Made by a program: the position numbers and the translations under genes
Notes under the pieces: model-generated
What the model was told of the DNA's origin: nothing
Databases searched by the model: none
Seen by the model: the letters and a program-made list of their open reading frames with translations, nothing else
Assembly (NCBI GenBank): GCA_002917775.1
Contig: KZ627161.1
Coordinates: forward strand, 1,174,467 to 1,238,466
Reading direction: 5' to 3'
Source: Glaciozyma antarctica PI12
Lineage: Eukaryota > Basidiomycota > Microbotryomycetes > Kriegeriales > Camptobasidiaceae
DNA: 64,000 nucleotides
Shown here: piece after piece, positions 43,446 through 55,306 of the stretch
How positions within the stretch are numbered: the first letter of the stretch is position 1
How the letters are laid out: each line of letters opens with the position of its first letter

Positions 43446-44103
43446 GGTGTCGTCGTCGAGGTCGCTGGGAGTAGAGTGGGGAATGTATCGCAGAGGGAAT
43501 CATGGGGTGCTTTACGGGCTATGGCTTGGTGGATCAGGTTGGATCTGCTCGAGTTCGCAAGGCTCCGATACCCCGCCAACCCCGCGACGACGAGAGATTG
43601 TCCGCTATCTTCCCTGCGGGGCCTTTCGCTTCGCAGCCGATTACCTCCCACTGGTTCTTGTTCTTGGATTCTAATGGATCCGACGCGAGTACCAAACGTC
43701 GACGGAGAAGAGGCAGCACCTTTGGGCGTGGGCGGCCGCACCCCGGAGATATCCCGCCCTAGCATTTTTTGTTGCGCATCGCCCAGCAGCCCAGCGAGGT
43801 GGATGGTGGCTGGTGGTGCGGACAGGGACAGCTGGAGAGAGGAGAGTTAGGAAGAGCACTGTCGAATCCTGCAGCCGTGAGAAAGTCGCGCAGTCCTCCT
43901 CGCCCCTCGCGAGTACGTTCTCTCCGCGTCGGCTGACCTTCTCCCTTATCCTCCAACGCCGAGGGCTCCTATCTCTCTCTCACCAGCCACCAGGACTCCT
44001 TCGTGCCGTCTCTGCAGCAGTCCAATACCCAGCACGACCCGTATTACCCCTCCGTCCATCCACCACCCTCCGGTCCGAGTCGGACCTTCCCCATACCCCG
44101 CCA
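43446..44103. other. Intergenic region, 658 bp, with a probable 5'-UTR intron
   Basis: Longest gap in the window. The left half holds the 3' end of the Mpv17-like gene. At 43913 a GTACGT donor is followed by GGCTGACC at about 43930 and an acceptor at about 43963 (GAG) or 43986 (CACCAG). This has the shape of the introns found inside genes here but lies before the ATG at 44104, so it is probably an untranslated leader intron of the zinc-finger gene. Nothing else recognised. Confidence 0.4.
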
Positions 44104-45244
44104 ATGAGCTCCTACGGTACTCGCCGTTCCTCCGGCGCCCTCGTACGTCCTCCCCCCTCACCCTCCTGTGGCCCCAGCTAACCCGCGCAACCAGCCCCAT
44201 CCCCCCTCCCCCAAACCCCCTCCACGAGCTCCCTCTCCTCCTCCCTCTCTTCCTCGATCGGGAAATCCAAGAGACCCACTACTACCGCTCTGGCGCGCCG
44301 GAGACTCTCGCAGAGTAATACCGGATTGAGGCCGCCTGCCCCCGGGATCGTGTTGAGCTCGAGCATGCCGCCGTTGGCGCTCGGGAGGGGTGGGAGTGCG
44401 GCGAGGGAGGAGGAGGATGATGGGGAGATTAGAGGAGAGGCTGGGAAGAAGAAGGAGAAGGGGCAGGTGTTTGAGTGTGAGAAGTGTAGCAAGGTGTGTA
44501 GCTGCCGCGGGGGCCCGTGGAGGAGCTGACGTGGGTTCTGTACAGGCTTACAGGCATGCGACGTGCTTGTCCAAGCATCGTGCGTGGATCTCTCTCGCTC
44601 GTACCCTCTTTGAACCACTCGCTAACCCCGTCTACGCCTTCAGGATGGGAGCATACCGCCGTACGCCTTTCCGGACCGAATTGGCGCTTTCGCCTGTAGG
44701 AACGAGCTAACCCACCCCCTCACACAGCACTGGAAGGAAGCTTCCAAGCTCCTCCTATCGAAACACCAGCAAGTCCAGCTCCTCGAAGCCGCCGCGATCC
44801 TCAAAGCCGCTTCCGCCGGGTCCTCCCTCCCCGATTCGAAAGACTTCTGGTCCGTCCCCCTCCTCCCCTCCTCCCCTCCTCTCTAACCTCCATACGACCG
44901 TTCACAGGCCCGCAGCTGTCTCCCCACCTTCTTCCGGCCTCCTCGGATCGCATTCTATCAACATCTCAGCCCTCACCTCCCCGCGCCTCTACCCCTCCCA
45001 ATCCCTCCGTTCCGACTCCGCATTCCTCTCCACCCCCTCTGCAGAAGCAGAGGAGGAAGAGGAGGAGGAGGAAGAGGCGGAGAGCGTTAGTACGGGAGAC
45101 GATTTGTTGGTTGGGGAGATGTTTGATATGGAGTTGGAGGAGGAGAGGGGGGGGAGTGCGGGGGCGGAGAGTGGGTATGGGAGTATGAAGGCGCCTGCGC
45201 TGGGGTTCTTTCCTAGGGGAGGAGTGGATGTCGTGATGGGGTGA
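44104..45244 (+). CDS. Single C2H2 zinc-finger protein
   Basis: Putative nucleic-acid-binding regulator. The single finger is FECEKCSKAYRHATCLSKH followed by RWEH, fitting C-x2-C-x12-H-x3-H, and assembled from three exons. It is followed by ASKLLLSKHQQVQLLEAAAI, a conserved helix in this basidiomycete family, then a Ser-rich region. The C-terminus has an acidic run (EAEEEEEEEEEAES) and ends FFPRGGVDVVMG. The first exon is short: MSSY then G, with a GTACTC donor at 44117 and acceptor at about 44191; this donor gives the right phase, whereas the GTACGT at about 44143 does not. N-terminal residues are Ser/Pro/Arg-rich. About six exons; about 300 residues. DNA targets unknown. Confidence 0.75.
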
Positions 45245-45637
45245 TGAGGGGAGGAAGCAAACTGCATGCAACGAAATGAAAGAAGTGTATGTGAGTCGAG
45301 GGCTGAGTCGAGAGGATCTGCTCGGGAGAAGCCTGCTTGAATGCCTGCGTGTGGTGAGTCGTCGGGCGCGCAAGGGAGAGAGTCGCTTCGCATTCCACGG
45401 AGGGCCGTTCTGCGTCGTGCGAAGGCGAGCGAACGCGCTTCGCCCCATTCTGGACTACTGCGCTTTCAGAGGCGCAGAGATTCCTTGGCTCTCTCCTTTC
45501 GTTGCTCGTTGAATCAATCGAGGCGTCGGACCATCGCAGAGGCGAAACATGCGAGTGGCGTCGGTCGTTCTCGCCGGCGAAGGCCGTCTGAACTCTAGAT
45601 TCTCCTTATCTACACCTCTACAGCTCCTCTATGCTAC
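45245..45637. other. Convergent intergenic region, 393 bp
   Basis: Between the stop of the zinc-finger gene and the stop of the transporter. Contains only presumed 3' UTR sequence; no hairpin, RNA gene or repeat is evident. Confidence 0.45.
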
Positions 45638-47951
45638 TCAAACCTCCACAACCTTCCCCTTCTCCTCCCCATGTTCGCTCTTCTCCTCCTCCACGCTCCC
45701 ATCCACCTCCTCCCCCTCAATCTCCACCACGCCCGCGATCTCCGCCCTCCGAATATCCCTCCGCTGGAGCATGTGCGCCCCAATCGTAAGCAGCACCAAC
45801 AAAGGCGACAGCACGAGCATCGAGATCTGTTTTCGTGTGGTCAGCGAAGAAGGTGCGAGCGAGGGAGGGACGGACCATTCCTGGTCTCCAGCGGGGAGCG
45901 TCGTTAGCGGGCCAGAATACTATGGACCACCATGCGTTGAAGGCGTTTGACATCACTGTGGAGCGGTTTGTGAGATACGGCGAGGGGAGAGGAGGGAGGG
46001 ACGGACTGTTCATGCTCCCTAGAACGACGGAGCGAGCTTGATCGTCGTGTCGTAGGAGTTCGTTCGCCCAAGCGAAGTTCGAGGCTTGTCCGCTGTAGGA
46101 GACTCCGGAGAGGTAGAACGCGAAGAACTGCAGTCGTCGTCAGCGGGGAGGCGGGTACGCGGAATGAGGGAGCGTACCTTCCCGCCGGTCGAGATAGGGT
46201 CGTAGGCGAAGAGCAGAGATCAGGCTATGAGGATGCAGGCGGCGATAAGGAAGTTGACTTGGTAGCGCTTGCTTGTGTGGTCGGTCCAGACTGCCTGTGA
46301 TTTGAGGAGGTTCAGCATCGCATTCCTGCGAAAGGAGGAAGGACGTACCGTCCCGAGAAGCGCGACGACGGCGATGGCTGTCGCTCCTGATGGGTAGTAG
46401 TTGTTTTGCGGGATCGAGTACACCTTGGTTCCGTCGGTGTTGACCTGAGCTTTCATCCTGAGGAGCAGGCATCAGCTCCCTCCTCAAACGCGACCTGGCA
46501 GCCGGCCTCACCAGAGCGCCATGAGCGCATTCGAGCCAATCGAGATCATCTCGCCACCGACAATCCAAATAGAGCACATCATCCAACACTGCCAATTCCA
46601 GAGAACCCGCCGAACGACAGTCCAGTCGAGCTTCGTTTCGGGCTTCGGGGGGAGGCGCGAGATGGCGAGCGAACGCTCTTCGAGGGAGAGCCACCGTGCG
46701 CGAGTGGTTGCGGGGGTGTCGGGGAAGACGACGTAGCCGTAGAGCGCGATGGGGAGGGTGATGACGCCGCCTGCGAAGGAGATATCAGCTCGTGCAAGCG
46801 AGGAGTTGAGCCTTGCTCCCTCGGCGTCGGGCTCGCTCCTTTCTGCGGCTGTGATCACAAGGTACTTCTCACGTACACATGATGAAGAGCCACTTATGAA
46901 AAATGCGAAACGTCAGCGAGAGGAACTTTGGTGAGAGCGCAGCGCGCACCTGGAACCCTGCGAGGCCGTGAAGCCCATCCATGTTCTTGTAGATCGACGC
47001 TTGGAGTACTCCACTGAAAATGGTCGCGACCTGAGCGGAGCTGGAAAATATTGCGCCACGCTTGCCTAGGAAGGGATTGTTCAGCGAGCTCAGCGAGGCG
47101 GGACCGAGGGAAGGTGCGAACCTAATTCGTGCTCCTTGTACCACGATCCTGGAAAGGGGTGTTTAGCCAAAAGCTACAGAGAAGCGCTGGTATGCTCACC
47201 CATGATGTAGTGCTGTGAGCGAGCAAACAAGGATTGAGCGTGCGTGCGGAGATGAAGGATGGTCTGCTCACGGCACCAACGAACGTCGACGATTCAGCGA
47301 TGCCTTGAAGGAATCGGATCACGTAGAGGTGCTGAACGTTCTTCGCGGCAGAAGTCACCATTGTCAACCTGCGGCGTTAAAGTCAGCGGATGAAGGTGGG
47401 ATGAAAGACTCGGAAGAACGAACGCGCCCCAAATGACGGTGTTGACTGGAAAGAGGATGCGGAGGATGTGAAGATGTGCAGGAGGAGGTTCTGAGGAACC
47501 ATTCCAAGAGTGTACCCAACCGTAAATAACGAGTTGACCCTGGTCGCGGTCAGCGGTCAGTCTTCGCAAGAGTAGAACGAGGAGAAGCGACTCACGTGTT
47601 AAGGTCGTGTCCTTCCAAGCCCAGCGCTTCCTTGAGGCCGCTGACGTACGCGTTCGCGACTGAGGGAAGAGGTCGAGAAGTCAGCGGCAGGGAGGAGGAA
47701 AGGGAAGAGAGACCGAGCTCACGATTGGCTCGATCCAAGTAGTTGCTGAAGTACATCAAGCACAGATAGGAAAGAATACACCAGTCTATCTATGAGGGAA
47801 GGCTTGAGATTAGTCTCTTGCCCTGCGAGAGTTTGACGCGAGGGCTGAGCGCTGAGCGCACCTTGAGGAGGAGTCTTCGTTCGACGGGCGTGTCTGGTAC
47901 TTCTCCCCACAGGAGGGTTCGCGCCTTGCGAACGAACTTAGCGATGGCCAT
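45638..47951 (-). CDS. Major facilitator transporter, pantothenate/biotin (FEN2/Liz1/VHT1) type; in-frame TGA
   Basis: Plasma-membrane proton symporter of the anion:cation symporter (Dal5) family; pantothenate or biotin is the likeliest substrate by similarity of wording. The start at 47951 gives MAIAKFVRKARTLLWGE, then IDWCILSYLCLMYFSNYLDR, ANAYVSGLKEALGLEGHDL, NTVNSLFTVGYTLGMVPQNL and VIRFLQGIAESSTFVGAHYI. Later come YGYVVFPDTPATTRARWLSL, DWTVVRRVLWNWQCWMMC, then FFAFYLSGVSYSGQASNFAW and FNAWWSIVFWPANDAPRW. Twelve helices can be traced. At 46220-46222 an in-frame TGA sits in a helix (ACILIA, then SLLFAYDPIS) where Trp is expected. It is not within a possible intron. Otherwise the gene looks whole, so a base error, recent loss or recoding are all possible. 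Tail is Glu-rich, ending GKVVEV. About 550 residues. Confidence 0.85.
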
Positions 47952-48260
47952 GCGCTACTAGGTAACGAGGACGGAGGAGGGTCGAGGCAGGGCTGAAGCA
48001 GACGGCGGGAGAGGTAGGGAAAAGGAGCGGCGCCGGCCTGGAGCAGAGGTCACCCTCGGCGTAGACGGACGGCGAAGGAAAGGGAGATACCTTGGGTAGG
48101 GAAGACTGCCGTGCGGCTCCAGCGTTAGACGCAGGACGTTGGAAGGACGCCGCAAAAAGGAAGAAAGCCGCAACACCGTGACAGATTAAGCTCACCGCCC
48201 CCTGCGGATTTCCGAGGGACTCGCTCTTGACTTCCTCCTAACTCCTCACTTCACGCACCG
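47952..48260. promoter_or_regulatory. Divergent promoter of the transporter and POP3, 309 bp
   Basis: Separates the starts at 47951 (minus) and 48261 (plus). Mixed composition with no AT-rich core and no recognised site. The last 60 bases before POP3 are T/C-rich. Confidence 0.4.
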
Positions 48261-50145
48261 ATGCCACCCGCCGTAGCTCAGAAGCACGGGAGCTCAGACT
48301 CGGTCAGATCAAAGTCCAAGAACGACCAAGACGCTCGCAAGACAGTCTTCCGGCCCGTCCTCGACAACCCCCTCAACGTCGCTTGGTCCATTTTCTCTCC
48401 GTGCTTAACAGGACCCAGCTAACCGCTTTCCGCGAATTTACAGGCCACCTATCAGCGCGCCAATCCGGAAGCAACTGCTGGACGCGCTGCTCGCGTTCTT
48501 GACGGCGCCGACGACGACGGACGAGCTTCCCATTGCAGACTGGAGGCTGCAGGAGCACGCGCGCAGGAGGGGGAGGGTACACGGTGCTGGGAAGGGCAAG
48601 GGCGGCGAGAAGGGGAAGGGGAAGCGGGCTGCAGAGGGAGGCGTCGACGAGGGCAGGAAGGGCAAGAAGGTCAAGACGAGCGCGAGCACGAAGGACCTCT
48701 CGACCAGCGACACGACAGCACCTCCCCTCCCTTCTACCTCCGCTTCCAACCCTCCGCTCACGCACGCGCTCGAAACGCGCTCGGCCAACACGTACGCCAT
48801 CCGCGATTTCATCGACAAGCCCCCCCGACCCAACCCACCACCTCCCCCCTCCCTCGTTCGCCCCAAACTCCTCGACTTCCTCAGCGTTGGGATCAACGAA
48901 GTTACGCGCGCGTTGGAGACTCGAATTCGCTGGGGAAGATGGGAGCTGGGAGACCCGACTGCTGCCCCGGGTGGAGGACGCGCGGCGGAGAAGGAGAAGC
49001 TCGCTTCGGCTGCTCTTGCCGCACCACCAAAGGAAGAAGGGAAGAAGAAGACTCGCCAGCGTCGCCGAGCCAAGGAGGAGCCCAGCGCCATCTCGCCTCT
49101 CAACGTCTTCCACCCCACGTCCTCCACGACCCTCTCCCGCCCCTCGTACCGCTTCCTCACCCAACCCATTCCAAACCCCTCCGCCAAACTCCCACCCTAC
49201 CTCCTCCCTCCTACCGAAAAGAACGACTTTTTTCGAATGCTCGCAAACGACGCGACTCTCAAGGCTCGCACTCGCACGAGAAAGACGAAGATCACGATGG
49301 AAAGGAAGGAGTACGCGGGCACGCTGTTGAGGGATGTGATCGAGAGCGACGATCCTGCGGGGGAGAGGGCAGCTCGATTGGCTCTGGATTCGAGGAGGCC
49401 GATCGCAGTCAGCCAGGATACTCCGGAAGGACCTTCCGAGAAGAGACTACCGGAGGATACGTTGGCGGCGGGAGGAGCGCGTGAGGGGGACGAGATGAAC
49501 GTCGGAACGGACGGAGGTGCGAGCGAGCAGGACGATGAGGCTTTGGACGAGCAGGACGACTGGGTTCCGGTCTTGGACATCATCTTCGTCTGCAAGCCCG
49601 ACGTCAACCCTCCCTCCCTCGTCGCCCACCTCCCGACGATGACGGCAGCTGCGAACGGCGTCGAGCAAGCTCTCCACGAGGCGCGTTCAGCAGTTCCCGA
49701 CGAGGCGATGGAGACGGACGACGCGTCTTCGCAGCTCGAACGACCCGCGAGCCAGAACGTTTTCCTCATCCCGCTCGATATCGGAGCAGAGCACGAGATC
49801 GCAGCCGCTCTCGCCCTCCGCCGCGTCGCCGCCATCGGTCTTTCCGCACGTCCCATCATCTCCCGTCTCGCACAGTCACTAACTCTCACGCAGTCCTCAG
49901 CTGCTGGCGCAGAACCTCTCCTGGCTCTCATTCGCAAGCACATCAAGCCCCTCCAAGCCCCCTGGCTCGTCCCTCACCTCTCCCTCCCTTCGACCACCCC
50001 GACCGCGCACCTCATTCCGACCCACGTCAAGCACCTCCGCACGAGCGCGCCACTCGATCCCAAGTCGTCCAACTTGGCGAAGAAGGCGGCAAAGAGGGTG
50101 CGGAAGGAGGAGAGGCGCGGGGAGCTGTATGTTGCCGAGGATTGA
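48261..50145 (+). CDS. POP3: RNase P/MRP subunit POP3
   Basis: Protein subunit of nuclear RNase P and RNase MRP (tRNA and rRNA processing), related to the L7Ae/Rpp38 fold. The first exon carries ARKTVFRPVLDNPLNVAW, the POP3 signature, and the 60-nt intron is followed by PPISAPIRKQLLDALLAFL. The rest is a single 1.7-kb exon. The middle is a long Lys/Arg/Gly- and Pro-rich stretch. The C-terminal part restores an Rpp38-like core: NVFLIPLDIGAEHEIAAALA, LRRVAAIGLSARPIISRLA and LLALIRKHIKPLQAPWLVPH. Tail is basic (KKAAKRVRKEERRGE). About 608 residues, much longer than yeast Pop3 (about 200) because of the insert. Convergent with RIM13, 28 bp apart. Confidence 0.85.
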
Positions 50146-50173
50146 GGAATCGACGTTTGAGCGAGTTGCGGGT

Positions 50174-53100
50174 TCAAGATTGGCGAGAGAGAGTGACGGG
50201 CTGGTCGGCGTATAGCAGGAGCTCAAATTCGGCGTGCACGCCCGGCGAAAAAGTCGAAGGAATGAGGAGGTAGCCTGACACGCGCAAGTCAGCGTTCGAT
50301 CCTGCTCCCTCGCTTGCAAGACTCACCATGCTCGCTCGGCGAGAGCCTGAAGAGCCTCGTCACAACTCCTCCCACGACGTCCGAATAGGGACCTGTGCTC
50401 TCCACCGACGCCCCAAGCGTCCCATCTTCTCGCATAGTGAAGATGGAGAGGGCTATGGGTGTCGAGAGAGGATCCACGAGCTGCAGCCGTACCCTGTGCG
50501 AGAAGCCTCGTCAGTGAGCACGCTGGAGGATTGGGGGAGCGATCGTACTTCATATTTGTCGATCGCGACACTGCCAAAGCGAAGGCCGGATTTCGAAGCA
50601 AGTCTTGACTCCCACCGTTCAATGCAGGCGTCCTGCGGGAGGGTGTCAGCTCCTTTCCTCGACGGATGAGACGGAACGCACCATGCGCCTCGACCGATGC
50701 GGCTGAACATGCCAGCTCCCTCTTGAGGTAGTAGCGAAGCTTCGAGAGGGAGAGTCGAGCTGATGCTGACAGTGAATTCGCCTTCCTGCGCGGGGAGGAA
50801 GGTCGAGACGACGAGGGTGTAGACGTCCGCTGCGCGCGTCGTCAGCTCGTCAATCTTCCTGAGAAAGAAGCGAAACTGGCACGCACGTTTGAGATCGCGA
50901 GCCTGGCACGACGCAATGCCGTAGCTGTAGCTTGCCGTTCCAGCGACGACGTCTCGCTCCTCGAAGCTACCACACGCACGTCAGTCGAATCCAACGCTGA
51001 GAACATCGCACGCACTGCGAGATCCGCTCTCCTCCACTCCGCACAATCTTGGCGTTGATTGAAAGCTCCCTCGAAGTCTCGCAGACGACGTTGAAGTCGG
51101 CAAGGATATTCGGCTGACCTGGGAGCGGAGAAAGCGTGATGCGGTACTGCGGGTTGCTCATGAACGTTCGACAGGTGTGGTTCCCGCCCGCTGTCCGATC
51201 TGCCCACTTGCCGTGGAGCTGGAGCAGATTAGCGACGAAGATGGGGGAGTGGGACGAAAGAGCCCACTGTCGTTGAGTAGGGATGTCGTTTAGGGTCGTC
51301 TTCAATCTTAAGGTCGAGGTTGGAGTAGGCGCGGAGGGAGAAGCTGAGGTTCTCGCTCGGTCCGCGATGGGAGACGAAGATGTCGTAGACCGAGGTATCG
51401 GGATCCGAATTAAAGCGGTACTGGAAGGAAGGCATCAGTCTTCAGCCTCACGACCGGCGGGGACATTCGGCGTACGAGAACGTGAGGCGTGTCGACCAGC
51501 GTCGACTGCGGGCCTGAATCAGCCGAATCCCATCGGCGAGTTGAGAAGCGAAGCTCACCGTGCCATCAACCCTCGTAGAATCCACCAGCCCTGATTCCGT
51601 CCCCCAACTCCTCGCGACGCTGACTCCCAGGAACTCATCCGGATCCGCCTTCGTCCGTTGATGCCGCGAAAGCAGCAGCCAAATCTCCGAGGGGAGGGCA
51701 CAAGGCTTTCGGTCAAGGCGAAGACGAAACTGTGTGCTGCTGCCGGATGAGGCGGGAGACGACGGCGCCTTCTTGATGCAGCTGCGAGCGAGAGTCAGGT
51801 GTGCTTCGCAAAGGCGAGCGAGGGACGTACCAATGAACCGCGTCCGAGTTCGCAAAGAGCGCAGGATCCCAATTGAGGTAGAGAGCGTCGAAATATGAGG
51901 AGATGACATCCCAGTCGACGACGATAGATTCTGCGGAAGAGTGGTCAGCGACGAACTCAAGAAATGTGCGGAAGCGACCAACTGCGATCGTCGCCGGAGA
52001 GAGCAGCATTCAAGTCTCCCGCAAAGTCGCTCGGCTGCTCCAGAGGACCACCATAAGCTCGCCAAGGGTTGAGCAGCTCGAGCTCACGTCGTCCGTCGCG
52101 TTCTCGCATATCTGGTGGCCCGAAATGTCAGCTCTATTCGCCCGTTTCAGCCGAGGGCGGACGAACCGACGACGGCGTAGTTGTGGGTAGGAACGAGTCC
52201 CGCAGAAGAGAGAAGTCTGCTCGAGTCTTGTCCCGTGCCGATAGTGACAACGCAGTGGCCTTGAAAACACCATCAGCCATGCGAGTACGCAAGGCGGCAA
52301 CGACGCACCCGCTCCGACACCGTCCAGAAGTCGCATCCACGTCTTTTCGCTCTGGTATCCTCCGCTAAGCCGCAGCAACAAATCAGCTTCTGCGGCGGGC
52401 ATCGTTCAAGAGCGTGGCTTGCGTATTGAGCGAGATCCGTTCTGGAATCCAGCCCGACAAAGCACTGCAGCAAGAGGGTCAGATCCAAGGCTTTGATGAA
52501 CGCCGGGATGACTTGCTATAAATCAATGCTCGAGTTCCTAATAGATGGGCTCGTCAACGACAGTCGGAGCCTGCGAACCAGCAGAACTCACGATCCTCCA
52601 AAATCGTAGCCGCCGTTCAGCTTCATGTACTGCTCGGGCAACGAGAGTGAGCACGCGTAAGATGACTCCGGGCTTGTGACGCACAGCCTTCTCGACGAGC
52701 CCAGGCCAGAGCTGGCACTGCTTCGAAGTCGAAGCGCAGAACAGTCGCCCGTCCTCCGAGACCGGGAGATGATCATCGATTGCTAGGTCAGAGACGTCAG
52801 CGAGGTGATGTCGATACATATTAGTGCGCCTCACAGATCTGCATTGCGGATCAGCGCCAGCTCAAAACCGAAGCAGCGAGGAGCGACTCACACATCGCCA
52901 GGCCCCGTTGACGAGAAATCGCGCCTTGTAGATCCCTGAATCACTCCGTACAGGCATCCCTTTCGAGTCTTGAGGATATAGACATCCCATTGCAAGCTGC
53001 AAAACCCTCTCAGCTCCTTCCCCAAGCTGCACCACCAGCGAAACGCACCTTGCTCCCAAACTCGAAATGATGCTGGGCTCCAACGATCAGAGCAGCGACG

Positions 53101-53793
53101 AGCGAGCAGTCCGAGAGGTTTTCCTGCACGATCTGCTTTCCTGAGGCGCTGGGGAGGACCATAGCTGCGTTCGGGAGGACCTGCGTCGCGCGTCTCCAGT
53201 CGACGCGAGCTTGCACCTGAGCGGGCGCGAGAGCCGGTTGTGCGGCAGTCCTGTTGCGTTCGCAATTAGCTAAGGCACACCAAAGCATTACCTGCACGTA
53301 CGAGGTGGAAGGTAGCGAAGGCAGAGCATCTTGCGCCGTCCATCTCGGTAGTCGAAAGCCCTCGAGGAACGCCGCCGTCTCCAGCACGAGGTCCTGCTCC
53401 TCTGCAACGCGTCTCAGCTCCTCCCACCCATCCGCAGCGCAGAACTCACCCAGCGCCATCCGATCCCTCAGCACTGGCACCCCCACCTTCCTCGCCTTCT
53501 TAATCCGCTCCGCCCTCTCAAGCAGCTTGCTCGACACGCCTCTCAACCGTGTCTTCACCTCTCCATCCTGGGTGTGTCGGATGAGGAAGAGGTACCCTTG
53601 AGCGGCCTTTTGAGGTTACGAGGTGAGAGGCGGCGTCGAAAGAGCCTGAGAGCTCGAGAGTGGCAGCGCGGGAGCCGGTTGTCTGTGGAGAAGAGGTCGG
53701 TCGTGGGTACGGAAGGAGGGTGGGAGGACGTACTTGAGCTTCCTTGAATTTGAGGCTCCATTCGCTGGCTGTTGGAGGTCGGTCGGCGGACAT
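50174..53793 (-). CDS. RIM13: Calpain-like cysteine protease of the PalB/RIM13 pH pathway
   Basis: Cysteine protease that cleaves the Rim101/PacC factor when the medium becomes alkaline, acting at ESCRT-decorated membranes. The N-terminal MIT-like part reads TASEWSLKFKEAQ and SSKLLERAERIKKARKVG. The catalytic domain has ENLSDCSLVAALIVGAQHHF, with the active-site Cys, then YKARFLVNGAWRC, IDDHLPVSEDGRLFCAS and LWPGLVEKAYMKLNGGYDFG. The later His/Asn region is in many small exons near 51.9-52.4 kb. The C-terminal beta-rich calpain III-like domains include GEFTVTISSTLPLEASLLPQ and GYLLIPSTFSPGVHAEFELL, the wording of PalB tails. The start at 53793 (MSADRPPTASEWSL) is preferred over the one nine codons upstream. 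About 17 introns. Identification of the family is firm; catalytic His and Asn were not pinned individually. Confidence 0.88.
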
Positions 53794-54030
53794 GGAGGAG
53801 GTGGAGGAAGGGAAACACAAGCGCGCGACGCGGAGTCTCTCGTGCGAGTGCGGCTCTGTGCGGCTTCGAAGTGCTCAGAGCGATAGGTTACAAGTCTACG
53901 GCGTTTTAGATATCTATCCGGAGACCCTCAGTCGACTACAATATCCAGCTCGACTCGTTGCCAGGCGGTAGATCTGAGATCTCCGACGCAAGGTCGCTCG
54001 CTGCCAGCGAGTGGGGGTGTCTCTGCCCTC

Positions 54031-55306
54031 TCAGATCGTAATCGCTGGGACAATAAGAGAATTAGCGTGCTATCTTTCATCTGCCGGGCGAAGACGCACC
54101 TTGTTCGCCCTTCGCAACCTGCGGCGGCGCCTTCAACTCGAGCCCAGCGACTTCGCAGAACTCCTTGAACACAGCTGGTGGCTCAGCCCTCGCGACGATC
54201 GTGCTTCGCTTGCCTGTCTTGTCCCAGGTCTATATGTGGGAGGAGAATTAGCGCGCAAACTCGGTGGTGTAGACGCCGAGGACGCACCCAGAAGCTTGTG
54301 GTGAGCGAGTGCAGAAGGATCGTGTCGGGAGCGAAGCCGAGAAGAGCTCGATGCGGTGCGTCGGGACCGTACTTGAAGTCGCCCACCAAAGGAGCTTAGC
54401 GAAAGTGGATAGTTAGCTATCTGAAGGGTCTTGGGGATGAGAACTGGAACGGACCTTTGAGCGTCTCCGCGCAGTGAACTCGCAGTTGATGCTTTCGGCC
54501 TGTCCCTGGTTCGAGATGAAGCAAGCTGTGTGATCCCGACGAGCTCAAGCACTGCCACTTGGTGCTCGCTGCCATTCCGCTCTCTCGCAACACAATCGTC
54601 ACACAATCGTCGTCGACCCGTAACCGCGTCTCCACCTCCCCCACGAATCCCTCCTTGATAGAACCATGCACCACAGCGAGATAGCTCCGCTGGATCTCGT
54701 GCGCTGCGAACTGCTTCGACAGCTTCTTCGCCTGCACAGACGACTTGGCAAGAACAAGGCAGCCAGTCGTTGACTGCACAGCCGCATCAGCTTCCATCTC
54801 TTCATCCAGTAGGGTTCACGCACCTTGTCCAGCCGATGAACAGGGAACACCGCAGGCGACTCCTTCCTCTCCTTGAGATCCTCCAGCACCATCTCCCACA
54901 ACCTCCTCGCCGTGCTCCCATGCTGCCCCTGCATCGCAACCCCGCTCAGCTTGTTCAAGATCACCAACTTGGCATCCTCGTACACGATCTCAGGCTCCAG
55001 TCGAGGGAGGACGGGCTGCGAGCGCCGCTTCTCGTGTGGGAGGAGTTTGGTGGCTATTTGGCTTGAGCTGCCGGATGTGGAGGGCGATAAGCTAGAGGTG
55101 GAGGGTCTGCTGGAGGTTGTGGGAGAGGGGCGGTAGGAGTTGGGAGAGGGAGGGCGGGAGGCGGAGCGAGGAGGAGGGCGAGATGGGTTCGGAGGAGGAG
55201 GACGCGCGGCGCGAGGAGTGGGCTTGGAGGGACCGCGGCTGGTGGTTGAGAGAGCTCGCAAGGCGCGTGAGCTTGAAGCCAGGCACGTTTGAGGGAGGAA
55301 CGACAT
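54031..55306 (-). CDS. RluA-type RNA pseudouridine synthase, mitochondrial-like
   Basis: Converts specific uridines of a large RNA (probably mitochondrial rRNA) to pseudouridine. The N-terminus (MSFLPQTCLASSSRALRALS then TTSRGPSKPTPRAARPP) is Arg/Ser/Pro-rich without acidic residues, as in mitochondrial precursors. The RluA core has IVYEDAKLVILNKLSGVAMQ, FPVHRLDKSTTGCLVLAKS with the catalytic Asp, QRSYLAVVHGSIKEG, then LHLEPGTGRKHQLRVHCAET and PLVGDFKYGPDA. Similar to yeast Pus5 and human RPUSD4. The stop at 54031 follows GEQAITI. Four to five introns; about 380 residues. Start at 55306 is the first ATG. Confidence 0.9.

Noticed and set aside
44104-44340. First intron of the zinc-finger gene starting at the GTACGT near 44143
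   Set aside because: It leaves the next exon out of phase with the finger; the GTACTC donor at 44117 restores the frame.
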